A stretch of DNA of 64,000 nt from Loktanella sp. M215 (GCF_021735925.1 NZ_WMEA01000006.1:78231-142230); one strand, 5' to 3'. Positions 1 through 9,090 are shown, counted from the stretch's first letter. Notes: a model not told the origin generated them from the letters alone. Translations and numbers: made by a program.

Positions 1-25
1 CATCATCGAGGAGACACAGCCATGA
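1..25 (+). CDS. rfbD: 3' end of a second rfbD copy (partial)
   Basis: The first 25 bases encode the last residues of RmlD (IIEETQP and stop) in the same frame and wording as the end of the intact rfbD at 51636. The TGA overlaps the ATG of the following rfbA by four bases (ATGA), as in the intact operon. This shows that at least the end of another rfbD lies just left of the window. Whether that copy is complete cannot be seen. Confidence 0.75.
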
Positions 26-884
26 CCCAGCGTAAGGGACTGATCCTCGCCGGGGGCACCGGCTCGCGGCTCTGGCCGATCACCCAAGGTCTCAGCAAGC
101 AGCTGATGCCGATCTACGACAAGCCGATGATCTACTATCCCCTGTCGGTACTGATGCTGGCCGGCATCCGCGAGATCGGGATCATCACCACCCCCGCCGA
201 CCAGGCGCAGTTCCAGCACCTGCTGGGCGACGGGTCGCAATGGGGGGTGCAGATCACCTGGCTGGTGCAGCCAAGCCCCGACGGTCTGGCGCAGGCCTAT
301 CTGGTGGGCGAGGATTTCCTGGACGGTGCGCCTTCTGCCATGGTGCTGGGCGACAATATCTTCTTCGGCCACGGCCTGCCGGAAATGCTGGCGAGTGCCG
401 ATGCCAAGACCAGCGGCGGTACGGTCTTCGGCTACCGCGTGTCCGACCCGGAGCGCTACGGCGTCGTGGGCATGGACGCAGAGGGCACCGTCACGCAGAT
501 CGTCGAAAAGCCGAAGGATCCCCCGTCGCACTACGCCGTCACGGGACTCTACTTTCTTGATGATACGGCACCCGCGCGCGCGCGCGCCATCACGCCGTCA
601 GAACGCGGCGAGCTGGAGATCACATCGCTGCTGGAAACTTATCTGGCCGACGGCAGCCTGACGGTCGAGCGCATGGGGCGTGGCTACGCCTGGCTCGACA
701 CCGGCACCCACGGAAGCCTGCTGGATGCGGGCAACTTTGTGCGAACCCTGCAGTCGCGCCAAGGCATGCAGACCGGCTGCCCCGAAGAGATCGCATACCA
801 GCATGGCTGGATCAATGCAGACGCGCTGACGGTACTGGCGGATCGCTATGCGAAGACCGACTACGGCAGCTATTTGCGCGGGCT
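1..884 (+). repeat. Long direct repeat, copy 1 (rfbD end + rfbA)
   Basis: This stretch matches 51612-52495 almost base for base in the same orientation. Reading them side by side I find about five substitutions, all near the 3' end of rfbA. Identity stops at the same point, three codons (including the stop) before the end of the gene, after which the flanks are unrelated. The two copies are 51.6 kb apart and bracket the whole polysaccharide region. Confidence 0.95.
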
Positions 885-891
885 ATTGTAA
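22..891 (+). CDS. rfbA: Glucose-1-phosphate thymidylyltransferase (copy 1)
   Basis: RmlA joins dTTP and glucose-1-phosphate to give dTDP-glucose, the first step of dTDP-L-rhamnose synthesis in the cytoplasm. The 289-aa length is normal for the family. The nucleotide-binding signature LAGGTGSRLWP lies at about residues 9-19 and VLGDNIFFG at about 108-116. The start overlaps the stop of the preceding rfbD copy (ATGA). The protein matches the second RmlA at 51633 except for its last residue (Leu instead of Ile). Downstream there is no further intact rhamnose gene, only a decayed rfbB piece, so this copy is probably a product of duplication or gene conversion. It should be functional. Confidence 0.97.
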   Translation: MTQRKGLILAGGTGSRLWPITQGLSKQLMPIYDKPMIYYPLSVLMLAGIREIGIITTPADQAQFQHLLGDGSQWGVQITWLVQPSPDGLAQAYLVGEDFLDGAPSAMVLGDNIFFGHGLPEMLASADAKTSGGTVFGYRVSDPERYGVVGMDAEGTVTQIVEKPKDPPSHYAVTGLYFLDDTAPARARAITPSERGELEITSLLETYLADGSLTVERMGRGYAWLDTGTHGSLLDAGNFVRTLQSRQGMQTGCPEEIAYQHGWINADALTVLADRYAKTDYGSYLRGLL

Positions 892-1032
892 TAACTCCCA
901 AGCGGCGCAAGGCATTGCGATTTGATCGACAGCAGCGCGGTTCACTGCAGAAGATGCAGATGATGATAACCAAACCGTCGTCGTTCCGACGGCACATCTT
1001 TCAGTCGGGATCTACGGGTTGCCGACCTTGCT

Positions 1033-1296
1033 GACAAACTGATGGCGCTACAGCGCGGGGCGGAACATCCGAGACTGGCTCTATGTCGAGGACCACACCG
1101 CTGCCCTGCTCACCGTACTGACTCAGCTAACTTCCGGATCGACTTATGCCATCAGCGGCGACAACAAGATGCGCAACATCAACATTGTGCGCAGCATCTG
1201 CTCCATTCTCGACGCTCACCACTTGGATCATACACATCATGCGAAACGGATGAGGTTCACGCCAACGCGAAGTGGGGCGCCTTGATGTTGCAGTAG
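1033..1296 (+). pseudogene. rfbB: Fragment of dTDP-glucose 4,6-dehydratase gene
   Basis: The reading frame from about 1045 gives [15 protein letters not shown], then TYAISGDNKMRNINIVRSIC. This matches the middle-to-late part of intact RmlB at 49685-50764 ([14 protein letters not shown], then [20 protein letters not shown]). Only about 85 of 359 codons remain, with no start and no C-terminal part. The divergence is far greater than between the two rfbA copies, so this piece is older than the near-identical rfbA repeat beside it. No function is expected. Nothing recognisable was seen in the 140 bases between rfbA and this fragment. Confidence 0.85.
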
Positions 1297-1339
1297 ATCG
1301 CCGCTACGGCCTGAAGCCACCGCAGTTAAGGGAGCGTCC

Positions 1340-2110
1340 ATGTCGCTGCTGTCACGTTTGTTCAGTCGATCTTCCGTACGAGTACGAGCCCAAGCACCCG
1401 CGTCGGTGACGACACGGCCCGACCCGGACCGGCCGGTCTGGGTGATAGGCGACGTGCATGGCTGCGACCGGTTGCTGGGGCAGTTGCTGGACCGGATCGC
1501 CGCGGCGCGCGCCGAAACCCCCGCTGATCTGGTGCTGGTGGGCGATTACATCGATCGTGGCGACGACAGCCGCGCGGTGCTGGCGCGTCTGCCGGATCTT
1601 GACGCGGTCTGCCTGCTGGGCAACCACGAGCGGATGATGTTCGACTTCCTCGATGACCCGCTGACCCGCGGCAACCGCTGGCTGCGCTATGGCGGCCTGC
1701 AGACGCTGGCGAGCTTTGGCATCGGCGGCGTGACCGAGACGACGCAGGGCGAGAAACTGGAACGGGCCGCCGACGCGTTGCGGACGGCGATGGGGCAGGA
1801 AATGCTGCGCTGGCTGCGCGACCGACCGCTGCAGTGGACCAGCGGGACGCTAACGGTCGTCCATGCGGCGGCCGATCCGCAGATGCCGCTGAACGCGCAA
1901 TCCGACGAGGTGCTGCTCTGGGGGCATCCGGATTTCCTGAGCCTGCCGCGCACGGATGGGGCCTGGGTGGCGCATGGCCATACGATCGTGCCCGAGGCGG
2001 GTGCCGATGCACAGGGCCGGATCGCGGTGGATACAGGCGCCTATATGACGCGGCGGCTGACGGCCGCGCTGATCAGCCCGGACGGCACGGTGACGCTGGA
2101 ACAGAACTGA
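1340..2110 (+). CDS. Calcineurin-like metallophosphoesterase
   Basis: This 256-aa protein carries the three metal-binding motifs of bacterial serine/threonine phosphatase 1-like phosphoesterases: GDVHG at residues 37-41, GDYIDRG at 68-74 and GNHE at 94-97, with a late AHGHT near residue 213. Such enzymes hydrolyse phosphomonoesters with two metal ions in the cytoplasm, and the true substrate is unknown. Related phosphoesterases are often found in capsule and exopolysaccharide clusters, so a role in phosphate trimming or regulation is possible but inferred. The start has a GGGAG ribosome site about 8 bases upstream. It converges on the sugar transferase that follows. Confidence 0.9.
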   Translation: MSLLSRLFSRSSVRVRAQAPASVTTRPDPDRPVWVIGDVHGCDRLLGQLLDRIAAARAETPADLVLVGDYIDRGDDSRAVLARLPDLDAVCLLGNHERMMFDFLDDPLTRGNRWLRYGGLQTLASFGIGGVTETTQGEKLERAADALRTAMGQEMLRWLRDRPLQWTSGTLTVVHAAADPQMPLNAQSDEVLLWGHPDFLSLPRTDGAWVAHGHTIVPEAGADAQGRIAVDTGAYMTRRLTAALISPDGTVTLEQN

Positions 2111-2121
2111 CCGGTGCAGGC

Positions 2122-2140
2122 GACCCGCAGCACGCGGGTC
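2122..2140. terminator. GC-rich hairpin between convergent genes
   Basis: A perfect 7-bp stem (GACCCGC / GCGGGTC) with a 5-base loop lies between the phosphoesterase stop and the end of the convergent sugar transferase. It has no T-tract, so it is at best a weak or Rho-assisted terminator. Confidence 0.3.
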
Positions 2141-2183
2141 ACAGGGCCAATATGGGGAAAGGCCGGGTTGCGCCCCGCGCGGC

Positions 2184-2852
2184 CTACTTGCCGGTCCGGT
2201 TCAGCACGGTGCCCAGAGTCAGTGCGATGATCCGCAGATCAAGCCAGAAGGTCTGGGCCTTGGCATAGCTCATGTCCATCGCGACGCGATCGTCATAGCT
2301 GATGTCGTTGCGGCCGGAGACTTGCCAAAGTCCGGTGATTCCGGGCTTCATCCGCAGGTAGCCGCCACGGTGCATGGCGTATTTGTGCAGTTCCGACCGC
2401 ACGATGGGGCAGGGGCCGACGAAGGACATGTCGCCGCGCAGCACGTTCCAGATCTGCGGCAGCTCGTCCAGCGAGGTCCGGCGCAGCAGGCGTCTAAGGC
2501 GGGTGATGCGCGGATCGTCGGTCAGCTTGTGGTCCGTCGCCCATTCGTCGGTGGCTTCGGGGTTCTGGGCCAGATGGGCCTGCAGATGGGACTGGGCGTC
2601 CGGCAGCATGGTGCGGATCTTCCAGCATTTGGATGCGCGGCCGTTGCTACCGATCCGGACGTGGCCGAAAAAGCCGGGGCCGCCTTCGTGCCGCACGAGC
2701 GCCCAAATGACGACGATAATCGGTGCGATGACCGGCAGCAGCGTCAGGGCAAACAGGATGTCAAAGATGCGCTTGGTGTTGATGCCCTGCAGACCCGTAT
2801 CGTTCTGCGCAACGACGTGGCGGTCGTCGATGACATCCGATGTCGTTACCAT
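2184..2852 (-). CDS. Polyprenyl-phosphate sugar-1-phosphate transferase (ExoY-like)
   Basis: A member of the bacterial sugar transferase family that moves a sugar-1-phosphate onto undecaprenyl phosphate and so starts a polysaccharide repeat unit at the inner membrane. It has one N-terminal membrane segment (FDILFALTLLPVIAPIIVV), then KIRTM, DELPQIWNVLRGDMS and the C-terminal PGITGLWQVSGR block. The usual GPRP motif reads GPCP here (codon TGC where CGC would give Arg), which could impair phosphate binding. I prefer the Met at 2852, preceded by GGGAAG; in-frame Met codons at 2876 and 2897 would add 8 or 15 residues. A second, distinct member is encoded at 14634. Confidence 0.9.
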   Translation of the reverse strand: MVTTSDVIDDRHVVAQNDTGLQGINTKRIFDILFALTLLPVIAPIIVVIWALVRHEGGPGFFGHVRIGSNGRASKCWKIRTMLPDAQSHLQAHLAQNPEATDEWATDHKLTDDPRITRLRRLLRRTSLDELPQIWNVLRGDMSFVGPCPIVRSELHKYAMHRGGYLRMKPGITGLWQVSGRNDISYDDRVAMDMSYAKAQTFWLDLRIIALTLGTVLNRTGK

Positions 2853-3159
2853 GAAATCGTCACTTCCCACAAACATGCAACAAATTGTAGCTTTCAATAT
2901 CGGTGCTCTGTCGGATTTTTATGATGGGTCTGTCGAGGGCCTTAACAAAAAGTTAAATTACTGTCGGCAAGATCGCGACGCCGTGTGCCTGAATTTTACG
3001 CAGCATTCAGAACCATCTTCTTGTTTTCAAGCTTAACATAGACCTCGACAGCCGTGGCCGACCGCCCTCACTGCAGTTGGCCGGGTTGCAGGCCGTGCTG
3101 CGGTGCGGCGCCGAATCGTATGGGTCTGTGGCGGCCTCTGGCGCAGGCCTGCGCGGCGG

Positions 3160-3861
3160 TCAGTCGTGCAGGACCTGCAGCGTCAGGGTCCCGACCTCCG
3201 GGCTGATCCACTGGCGCGACTGGCGCAGGCTGCCGGTCTTCAGGTCGATCCAGTAGCTGTTCTGGAACCCGCGGCCTGCGGCGTCGGCACAGGTTTCCTC
3301 GATCAGGAAGGTCTGGAAGGCGCCGGTGGGCAGGGTGATGGTCACCGGGTCGATAGGTTCGATCCGGCAGGCATAGGCGGTGGCCACGACCTTGTCGTTG
3401 CCGTCCAGAAGACGGTGGACCCGGCGCGTGGTGGTGGCCTCTCCACCGCGGCGCAGGGCGGCTTCGGTCCCGGCCACGTCGGCGGTCATCAGGTCGCGTC
3501 CAAGCCCGGCGGTACGCACGATCAGGCCCAGCCGATTGATCGACAGGCTGGTGAGGTTGCCGTCGAACCAGGTGCGCACGGGGGGATTTTCACCCTGCAC
3601 CGCAAAGGTCGTGCCGATGTCGATCTTGTCGCGGATGACCAGAAGGTAGGGCAGGTTCACCTAGGCCAGAAGCTCGGGCGTCAGCAGGGTGCGGGCGTCG
3701 ACGGCCCTGGGTGCAATGCCCGGCAGTTGCCCCAGCGGGCTGGACTGGATCGCAGCACAGCCCGCGGACAGGATCAGCAGGGCCACCAGGCCGGCCCGCC
3801 GCGGGGCGCTGTTGCACAGATATCCGGTCATGGCAGCACAGGTCCTCAGCGTCGTGTTCAT
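3160..3861 (-). pseudogene. YjbF/GfcB-family polysaccharide lipoprotein with internal amber stop
   Basis: One reading frame runs through 3861-3160 but is cut by a single TAG at 3661-3663. Upstream are 66 residues with a lipoprotein signal (LILSAGC, Cys near residue 35). Downstream are about 166 residues resembling the YjbF/GfcB group of outer-membrane lipoproteins from capsule operons. The sequence around the stop is ELLA, stop, VNLPYLLV, so one base change (for example CAG to TAG) would explain it. A GTG directly after the stop could restart translation, but that product would lack the signal and the lipid Cys. Relatives normally sit beside yjbH, of which only a remnant is left at 5906-6343. 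Confidence 0.75.
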
Positions 3862-3958
3862 CGCCCGACCGTCGCCGCCGGGCCGCGGATTGTAAAGCCC
3901 GCAGCGCGGCGGTGCGCTCCGGGCGCAGGTCCGGTCATGGGCACCCGTCGCCCGCCGA

Positions 3959-4780
3959 TCAATAGTCCTTGGTCACCCGGTCATAGGCCTTGAGGGTGCG
4001 CAGGACGTCTTGCAGTCCGTCGAGGCGCAGCATGTTCGGCCCGTCGGAGGGGGCGTTGTCGGGGTCCTCGTGGACCTCCATGAAGAGGGCTGCGGTGCCG
4101 ACGGCGACGGCGGCGCGGGCCAGCACGGGGACGAATTCGCGCTGTCCCCCGGTCGAGCCGCCCTGACCGCCGGGCTGCTGGACCGAATGGGTCGCGTCGA
4201 ACACCACCGGATAGCCCATCGCGGCCATCGTCGGCAGGCCGCGGAAGTCGCTGACCAGCGTGTTGTAGCCGAAACTGGTGCCGCGCTCGCAGAGCATGAT
4301 TTTCGTATTACCGGTGCTGGCGATCTTGTCGGCCACATTGACCATGTCCCAAGGGGCGAGGAACTGGCCCTTCTTGACGTTGATCGCGACCCCCGTTTCG
4401 CCTGCGGCGAGCAGCAGGTCGGTCTGGCGGCACAGGAAGGCGGGGATCTGCAGGATATCCACGACCTCTGCCGCGCGCTGCACTTGGGGAATGTCGTGGA
4501 CGTCGGTGACGACCGGGCAGCCGAATTCCTCGCGGATCTGGGCCAGGACCTCCAGCCCCTTCTCGATCCCCAGACCGCGCTTGCCGGTCAGCGATGTGCG
4601 GTTGGCCTTGTCGTAGCTGGCCTTGAACACGAAGGGAATGTTCAGGTCACCGGTGATGCGGGCGATGTTTTCCGCCAGCATCCGGGCGTGATCGAGGCTT
4701 TCGAGCTGGCAGGGCCCCGCCAGCAGGGCGAAGGGCAGGTCGTTGCCGATCGCGACGGATCCGACGTGAACGCTGGTCAT
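3959..4780 (-). CDS. kdsA: 3-deoxy-8-phosphooctulonate synthase (Kdo-8-P synthase)
   Basis: KdsA condenses phosphoenolpyruvate with arabinose-5-phosphate to make Kdo-8-phosphate, used for lipid A core and for Kdo-containing capsules. The 273-aa protein has the expected blocks: [10 protein letters not shown] near residue 20, [10 protein letters not shown] near 50, [15 protein letters not shown] near 165 and [10 protein letters not shown] near 195. I start at the ATG at 4780 because AAGGAG lies about 10 bases upstream and homology begins there; the frame is open for another 39 codons upstream. It follows kdsD by 64 bases, giving a kdsD-kdsA operon. No kdsB or kdsC was found in the window. Confidence 0.97.
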   Translation of the reverse strand: MTSVHVGSVAIGNDLPFALLAGPCQLESLDHARMLAENIARITGDLNIPFVFKASYDKANRTSLTGKRGLGIEKGLEVLAQIREEFGCPVVTDVHDIPQVQRAAEVVDILQIPAFLCRQTDLLLAAGETGVAINVKKGQFLAPWDMVNVADKIASTGNTKIMLCERGTSFGYNTLVSDFRGLPTMAAMGYPVVFDATHSVQQPGGQGGSTGGQREFVPVLARAAVAVGTAALFMEVHEDPDNAPSDGPNMLRLDGLQDVLRTLKAYDRVTKDY

Positions 4781-4844
4781 GGGCGGTAACTCCTTGGACG
4801 TGAACAGGACAGATGGGGGCGGATGGCCCCGGTGTGTAGGGGGA

Positions 4845-5843
4845 TCAGGCGACGCCGGCGCGCAGGCAGTCGTGCAGGTGCAGGATGCCTTCGACATGGC
4901 CCGCCTCCGACACCACGAAAAGGGCGCCGATCTTGGCGGCGTTCATGACCCGCAGCGCCTCTGACACCAGCGCGCCGCTGCGCACGGTCTTGGGGGCGTG
5001 GGTCGCGACCTCGCCTGCGGTGCGGTCCATCAGGGTGGTGAGGTTGCGCCGCAGATCGCCGTCGGTGATCACACCCGTCAGCACGCCGTCCTCGACCACG
5101 CCGGCCATGCCGAACCCCTTGGAGGTCATCACCAGCAGCGCGTCGCCCATGGGGGTGTCGGGGGTCAGCGTCGGCACGCTGTCGCCGCTGTGCATCAGGG
5201 CCTCGACCTTGAGCAATTGCGCGCCGAGCTTGCCGCCCGGATGGAAGACCTGGAAATCCTCGCGGTTGAAGCCGCGCCGGTGCATCAGCGCCACGGCAAG
5301 CGCATCGCCTATCGCGAGCGTCGCGGTGGTCGATGTGGTGGGCGCCACGCCGATGAAACACGCCTCGGGGGCGTCGGGCAGCAGCAGGGTCACGTCGGAC
5401 TGGCGGTCCACCGCGCTGCCCACCCGGCGGGTGATGCCGATCAGGGGAATGTCGAAGCGGCGGGTATAGGTGATCAGGTCGGCCAGTTCCGACGTCTCGC
5501 CGGAGTTCGAGATCACGATGCAGGCGTCACCCTTGGCAATCATGCCCAGATCGCCGTGGCTGGCCTCGGTCGGGTGGACGAATTGGGCGGGGGCGCCGGT
5601 CGAGGCGAAGGTGGCGGCGATCTTGCGCCCGATATGCCCGGACTTGCCGACACCGCTGATGACGATGCGACCCGTGACCTGCTGCAGCAGGTCGACGGCG
5701 CGCACGTGGGGCGCACCCACGTCGCCGATCATCTGGCTCAGGGCGTCCGCCTCGATCCGCAGAACGCGGCGGATCTGATCGATCGTCGCATCGGCATCTG
5801 CCAAAGGTGTCGCGGTCACTGCATGTTCCTTTGCCCGGGGCAT
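4845..5843 (-). CDS. kdsD: Arabinose-5-phosphate isomerase (KpsF/GutQ type)
   Basis: Isomerises ribulose-5-phosphate to arabinose-5-phosphate, the substrate of KdsA encoded just downstream. About 332 aa from the Met at 5843. The N-terminal half is a SIS sugar-isomerase domain with [24 protein letters not shown] and [10 protein letters not shown]. The C-terminal half has two CBS repeats (one around [17 protein letters not shown], the other near the end). Upstream in-frame codons reach 5897, but the Met at 5843 and a GTG slightly further in fit the family better. A cluster-borne kdsD-kdsA pair is typical where Kdo demand is raised by a capsule or exopolysaccharide. Confidence 0.95.
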   Translation of the reverse strand: MPRAKEHAVTATPLADADATIDQIRRVLRIEADALSQMIGDVGAPHVRAVDLLQQVTGRIVISGVGKSGHIGRKIAATFASTGAPAQFVHPTEASHGDLGMIAKGDACIVISNSGETSELADLITYTRRFDIPLIGITRRVGSAVDRQSDVTLLLPDAPEACFIGVAPTTSTTATLAIGDALAVALMHRRGFNREDFQVFHPGGKLGAQLLKVEALMHSGDSVPTLTPDTPMGDALLVMTSKGFGMAGVVEDGVLTGVITDGDLRRNLTTLMDRTAGEVATHAPKTVRSGALVSEALRVMNAAKIGALFVVSEAGHVEGILHLHDCLRAGVA

Positions 5844-5905
5844 TGCAGCGTCATAAATACATGCGGGGTCCGTTTGACAAGGCAAACCGGGTGGCACGGG
5901 GGGTG

Positions 5906-6343
5906 TTACCGCAGGAAACGCCCCCAGCTGTCGTTGACCGCCTGCGCGTCGCTGTCGCGCAGGATCGGTTGCAGCACGAGGCTGCGGTCGCCGCGGCTGG
6001 GTTTGCCGGACAGCCAGCTGACCGGCAGGTTGATGAAGATGCCCTTGTCGAAAGCGCCTTCGCCGAAGTCGTCGAAGCTGACATCCGTCAGGGTGGCGAA
6101 GGCGCCGACCTGAAAGCCGTTGTTGAAATCGCGTGTCAGGGTCAGCGTGGCCCCGTTGTCGCCTGCAAGATAGCGGCCTACGTCGAACTGCGCCAGAAAG
6201 CCACCGTCGAAGTCGTAATAGGCCGAGGCATGGCCGGTGACGGTTTCCGTGTTGTAGACGCCGGTGCCGAGGTCCGCGAAGGTACCAGCCGAAACGGACA
6301 GGGTGGCGCCAGATGCCTGCGCAAAAGCCCCCAATGCATGCAT
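5906..6343 (-). pseudogene. C-terminal remnant of a YjbH-like outer membrane protein
   Basis: The frame ending at 5906 contains about 145 residues with the tail expected of YjbH/GfcD-type exopolysaccharide outer-membrane proteins: alternating beta-strand pattern, FNNGFQVGAFATLTDV, then DDFGEGAFDKGIF, then PSRGDRS and a final LQPILRDSDAQ. Family members are roughly 700 aa, so most of the protein is missing. The fragment starts abruptly just after the stop of the polymerase gene upstream. Together with the amber-interrupted YjbF relative on the other side of kdsDA, it suggests a former yjb/gfc-type module. Translation from the Met at 6343 is possible, but there is no signal peptide, so no function is expected. 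Confidence 0.65.
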
Positions 6344-6357
6344 CGAGCGTCCCTCAT

Positions 6358-7743
6358 CTACTCCGCGTGGTGGCGGGGCCAGGGGTTGCCCGGCCGACCG
6401 GTCATCGGCAGATAGCCGGCGCGCACTATGTGGATCAGGATCGCCCAGAACAGCAGCGGGTACAGGCCGAAGATGTAGAACTCCACGATGCTGGGGGCGC
6501 CGTCGCGAAACCACTGCACGCCAATCGGCAGTGCCACGATGTAGATGCTTCGGATGCTGGGGTCCTGCCAGTTGCGCGCGGCAAAGCGGAAGAAGCGCTG
6601 CATCATGAAACCACTGACGAAGGCCAGCAGGAACACACCCAAGAGCCCAAAACTCAGCCAGCCGGCCCCGACCATGGATTGGGTCAGCCCCTGAAAGTTT
6701 CCGAAATAGTCGAGGTCGACCAGCTGGATCGGGGAGCCGACGGGCTTGCCGGGCCAGAGCGCGCGGGGGATCGGCTTGGTGAAGACTTCGAGGTACTGGG
6801 TGAAGAAGCTGTAGCCGTAATCATGGTCAGGGTAGTATTTCGCGATGTAGGACAGGAATTCGAACATCCCGAATTCCTGTGAATCGCCCATCGGCGTGCG
6901 GTTGATGAAATCCACTACGTCGAAATCGCTCCAAGTGATGTCTCCCAGCGAGCGCACCACCTGCCGGTACAGCCCACCAAGCGAGATCAGCACCAGCGCC
7001 AGCACCGTGAAGGAGCTCAGCACGGCAACCTTGGTGGTCTGCGACACCTTCGGCCGCTGGAAGTAGTAGATGATCAGCCCAAGCAGGAAGTAGATGATGA
7101 TAAAGCGCCCGCGCCCTTCGAGGATGGCGGAGGTCAGGAATACGATCACCGCGCTCATGTTCCAGATGTTCGGTCGGAACAGGACGATATGCGCGATGAC
7201 CAGCCCCGGGAAGCAGTTCTTGAGGACGTAGAAGTAGCCGCTGCCGGTGACGAAGATCTTCTTGCCGGTCTCCGGGTCGATCATGATGTTGCCCGAGGAG
7301 GTCGCGTTGGTTTCCGTGAGCGGATTGCTGATCCCGTAGTAGATCGAATAAAGGTAGAGCGGCGCGAAAAGCAGGGCCGCGATGAAGAAAGTCTGCACTT
7401 CCAGCGTGTTGGGCTTCTCGCTGATGGCGGGCAGTGTCGGACGTCCCGGCAGGACGCATCCCAGCAGGAAGGCCAGCAGGGCAACATTGGTGATCAGGAA
7501 GGTCAGCGCGCTGTCCGCGACATCGGGATGCATCGCCATGTAGCTGTAGTTGCCGTGGTAGCCCACGGTGAACAGCACCACCGGGCGGAAGGCGAACAGG
7601 ATGTAGTGGAAGAACAGGTACCAGGTCGCGGGTTCGAGGATGCGGAACCCGTGGAACCGGCCGAAGAGCAGCAGGAACACCGTGTTGATGATCAGGTTGC
7701 CGTAGGCCAGAAGGTGGTGCCCGATATCGTAATCGTAGGTCAT
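6358..7743 (-). CDS. O-antigen/oligosaccharide repeat-unit polymerase (Wzy-like)
   Basis: A polytopic inner-membrane protein of about 461 aa with roughly 10-12 hydrophobic segments and a large loop in the middle (NPLTETNATSSG... to the GSGYFYV block). The layout and segments such as PRALWPGKPVG resemble oligosaccharide repeat-unit polymerases, which join lipid-linked units in the periplasm. The ATG at 7743 overlaps the TGA of the glycosyltransferase upstream (ATGA), implying translational coupling; four earlier in-frame codons are not needed. Primary sequence is poorly conserved in this class, so the exact role (polymerase or ligase) is inferred. Confidence 0.8.
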   Translation of the reverse strand: MTYDYDIGHHLLAYGNLIINTVFLLLFGRFHGFRILEPATWYLFFHYILFAFRPVVLFTVGYHGNYSYMAMHPDVADSALTFLITNVALLAFLLGCVLPGRPTLPAISEKPNTLEVQTFFIAALLFAPLYLYSIYYGISNPLTETNATSSGNIMIDPETGKKIFVTGSGYFYVLKNCFPGLVIAHIVLFRPNIWNMSAVIVFLTSAILEGRGRFIIIYFLLGLIIYYFQRPKVSQTTKVAVLSSFTVLALVLISLGGLYRQVVRSLGDITWSDFDVVDFINRTPMGDSQEFGMFEFLSYIAKYYPDHDYGYSFFTQYLEVFTKPIPRALWPGKPVGSPIQLVDLDYFGNFQGLTQSMVGAGWLSFGLLGVFLLAFVSGFMMQRFFRFAARNWQDPSIRSIYIVALPIGVQWFRDGAPSIVEFYIFGLYPLLFWAILIHIVRAGYLPMTGRPGNPWPRHHAE

Positions 7744-8917
7744 AGCGGCAGGCACGCCCGCACCGCTTCGCGGGAGCGGGCTGCCGAGAAGCGCGCGCTG
7801 GAGGCGCGGATCGCGTTATGGTCGATGGCGCCCTTGGCGAACATCTCCGCCGCGCGGTCCAGCGCCTGTGCCAGCGATGCCGTATTCCCGGCGCGGCATT
7901 GCATCCCGATGTCCTCCGACAGGCCGATATCGGCAAAGCCAGTATTCTCCGAGAAGATCGTGTAGCAGCCGGCCGACAGGGCTTCCACTATGACGAGGCC
8001 GAAACCCTCAACCAGCGAGGGCAGCACAAAGCAATGGGCCTTGCAGTATTCCTCCCAAAGCTGGGCGCTGCTCAGGCCCGACTTGACCTCCACCCCCGGC
8101 GGCAGGTCGTCGAGCAACCCGTCCTGCGCGCGCGAGCAGACCATGGTCAGCACGGCGTCCTCGGGGCGGTGGCTGCGCCACGCGGTCAGCAGGTGGTGTA
8201 CACCCTTGCGGTGTATCGCTTGCCCGACGAAGAGAAAGCGCATAGGGCCAGTGACCGGGCGCATCTCGCGGTAGGGGGGCATCGGCCTCGCGGTACCGTA
8301 GGGTGTGACGTGCACGCGGTCCTCGGGCACGCCGGCCCGCACCACGGAGCGCCGGGTCAGGGCACTGGCACAGAGCACGCGGTCCGCCGCGGCCAGTTCT
8401 GCATCCAGCACCGCGACGCGGTGGGCGACGCCAGTCTCTTCCTGCAGGCCGGACTGGCCGATGCCCCAGTCCGCCACGTCAGGCGCGAGGATTTCTCCGA
8501 TCAGCGTCGGATGCGGGTGGAACGTGAACAGGGTCTTCTCGCGGTCCGCGAGCTGCGGGCCCTCGAAGGCTTCGCGGGCGTAGGTCGAATAGAGTAGCAG
8601 ATCCGCCCCCGGCCTGTGCCGGGCCTCAGTGCGGGCCGCGCGGCCGATACGGCGGTTGACCGCGTGGATCGTATCGATGCCCATCTGATCGAGCGGGCCG
8701 CGCAGGGCCTGCAGAGCCACCGTCAAGGGCAGGCTGTGCACGAGGCCGGGCGGGATCAGCGGCGTGCTGCGATGGGCGAGGCGTGGGATCGCCAAGAGTT
8801 GTGCCCCACGTAGTAATCCGTCACCAAGCAGGCGAGAGCATCGACCTCGGCGACCGAGGCCGCGAGCTGGTAGAAATCCCGGTCCCGATTATGGGCCACT
8901 ATATAGGTTCTTGGCAT
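7740..8917 (-). pseudogene. GT4-type glycosyltransferase, frameshifted near 8795
   Basis: Two adjacent minus-strand frames together make a normal glycosyltransferase of about 390 aa. The first part starts at the ATG at 8917 (MPRTYIVAHNRDRDFYQLA) and runs out of frame at about 8795. The second part carries the rest, including FLFVGQAIHRKGVH and the donor-binding EGFGLVIVEALSAG. The join needs one base lost (or two gained) around 8793-8800. Without a shift, only a product from TTG at 8795, lacking the acceptor-binding start, would be made. The stop overlaps the start of the polymerase gene. It could be a true pseudogene or a base-calling error. Confidence 0.75.
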
Positions 8918-9090
8918 TCCGGTTCTCCCGTTTGCCTGGCCAGAAGGGGCGCGCACGCATCATTGCGGACAGGTGTTACCCCGTTCGGAAAGCGACGGCA
9001 CCCTCTTTCGGGTCCACCCGGACCGCTACGACCGGCGTCGTCACTCATGAGCCGGGTTTTGCCCAGTGCGCGCCACGGTCATGTGATCGC

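Noticed and set aside
567..590. Run of alternating CG in rfbA as possible phase-variable repeat
   Set aside because: The same run occurs in both copies and encodes the normal ARARA stretch; a dinucleotide run this short is common at high GC.
3103..3993. 296-codon plus-strand frame opposite the YjbF-like gene
   Set aside because: It is a low-complexity Gly/Arg/Gln-rich translation of high-GC antisense DNA; the minus strand carries the recognisable lipoprotein family.
4998..6113. 371-codon plus-strand frame opposite kdsD
   Set aside because: Antisense of a well-conserved isomerase; composition is that of a shadow frame.
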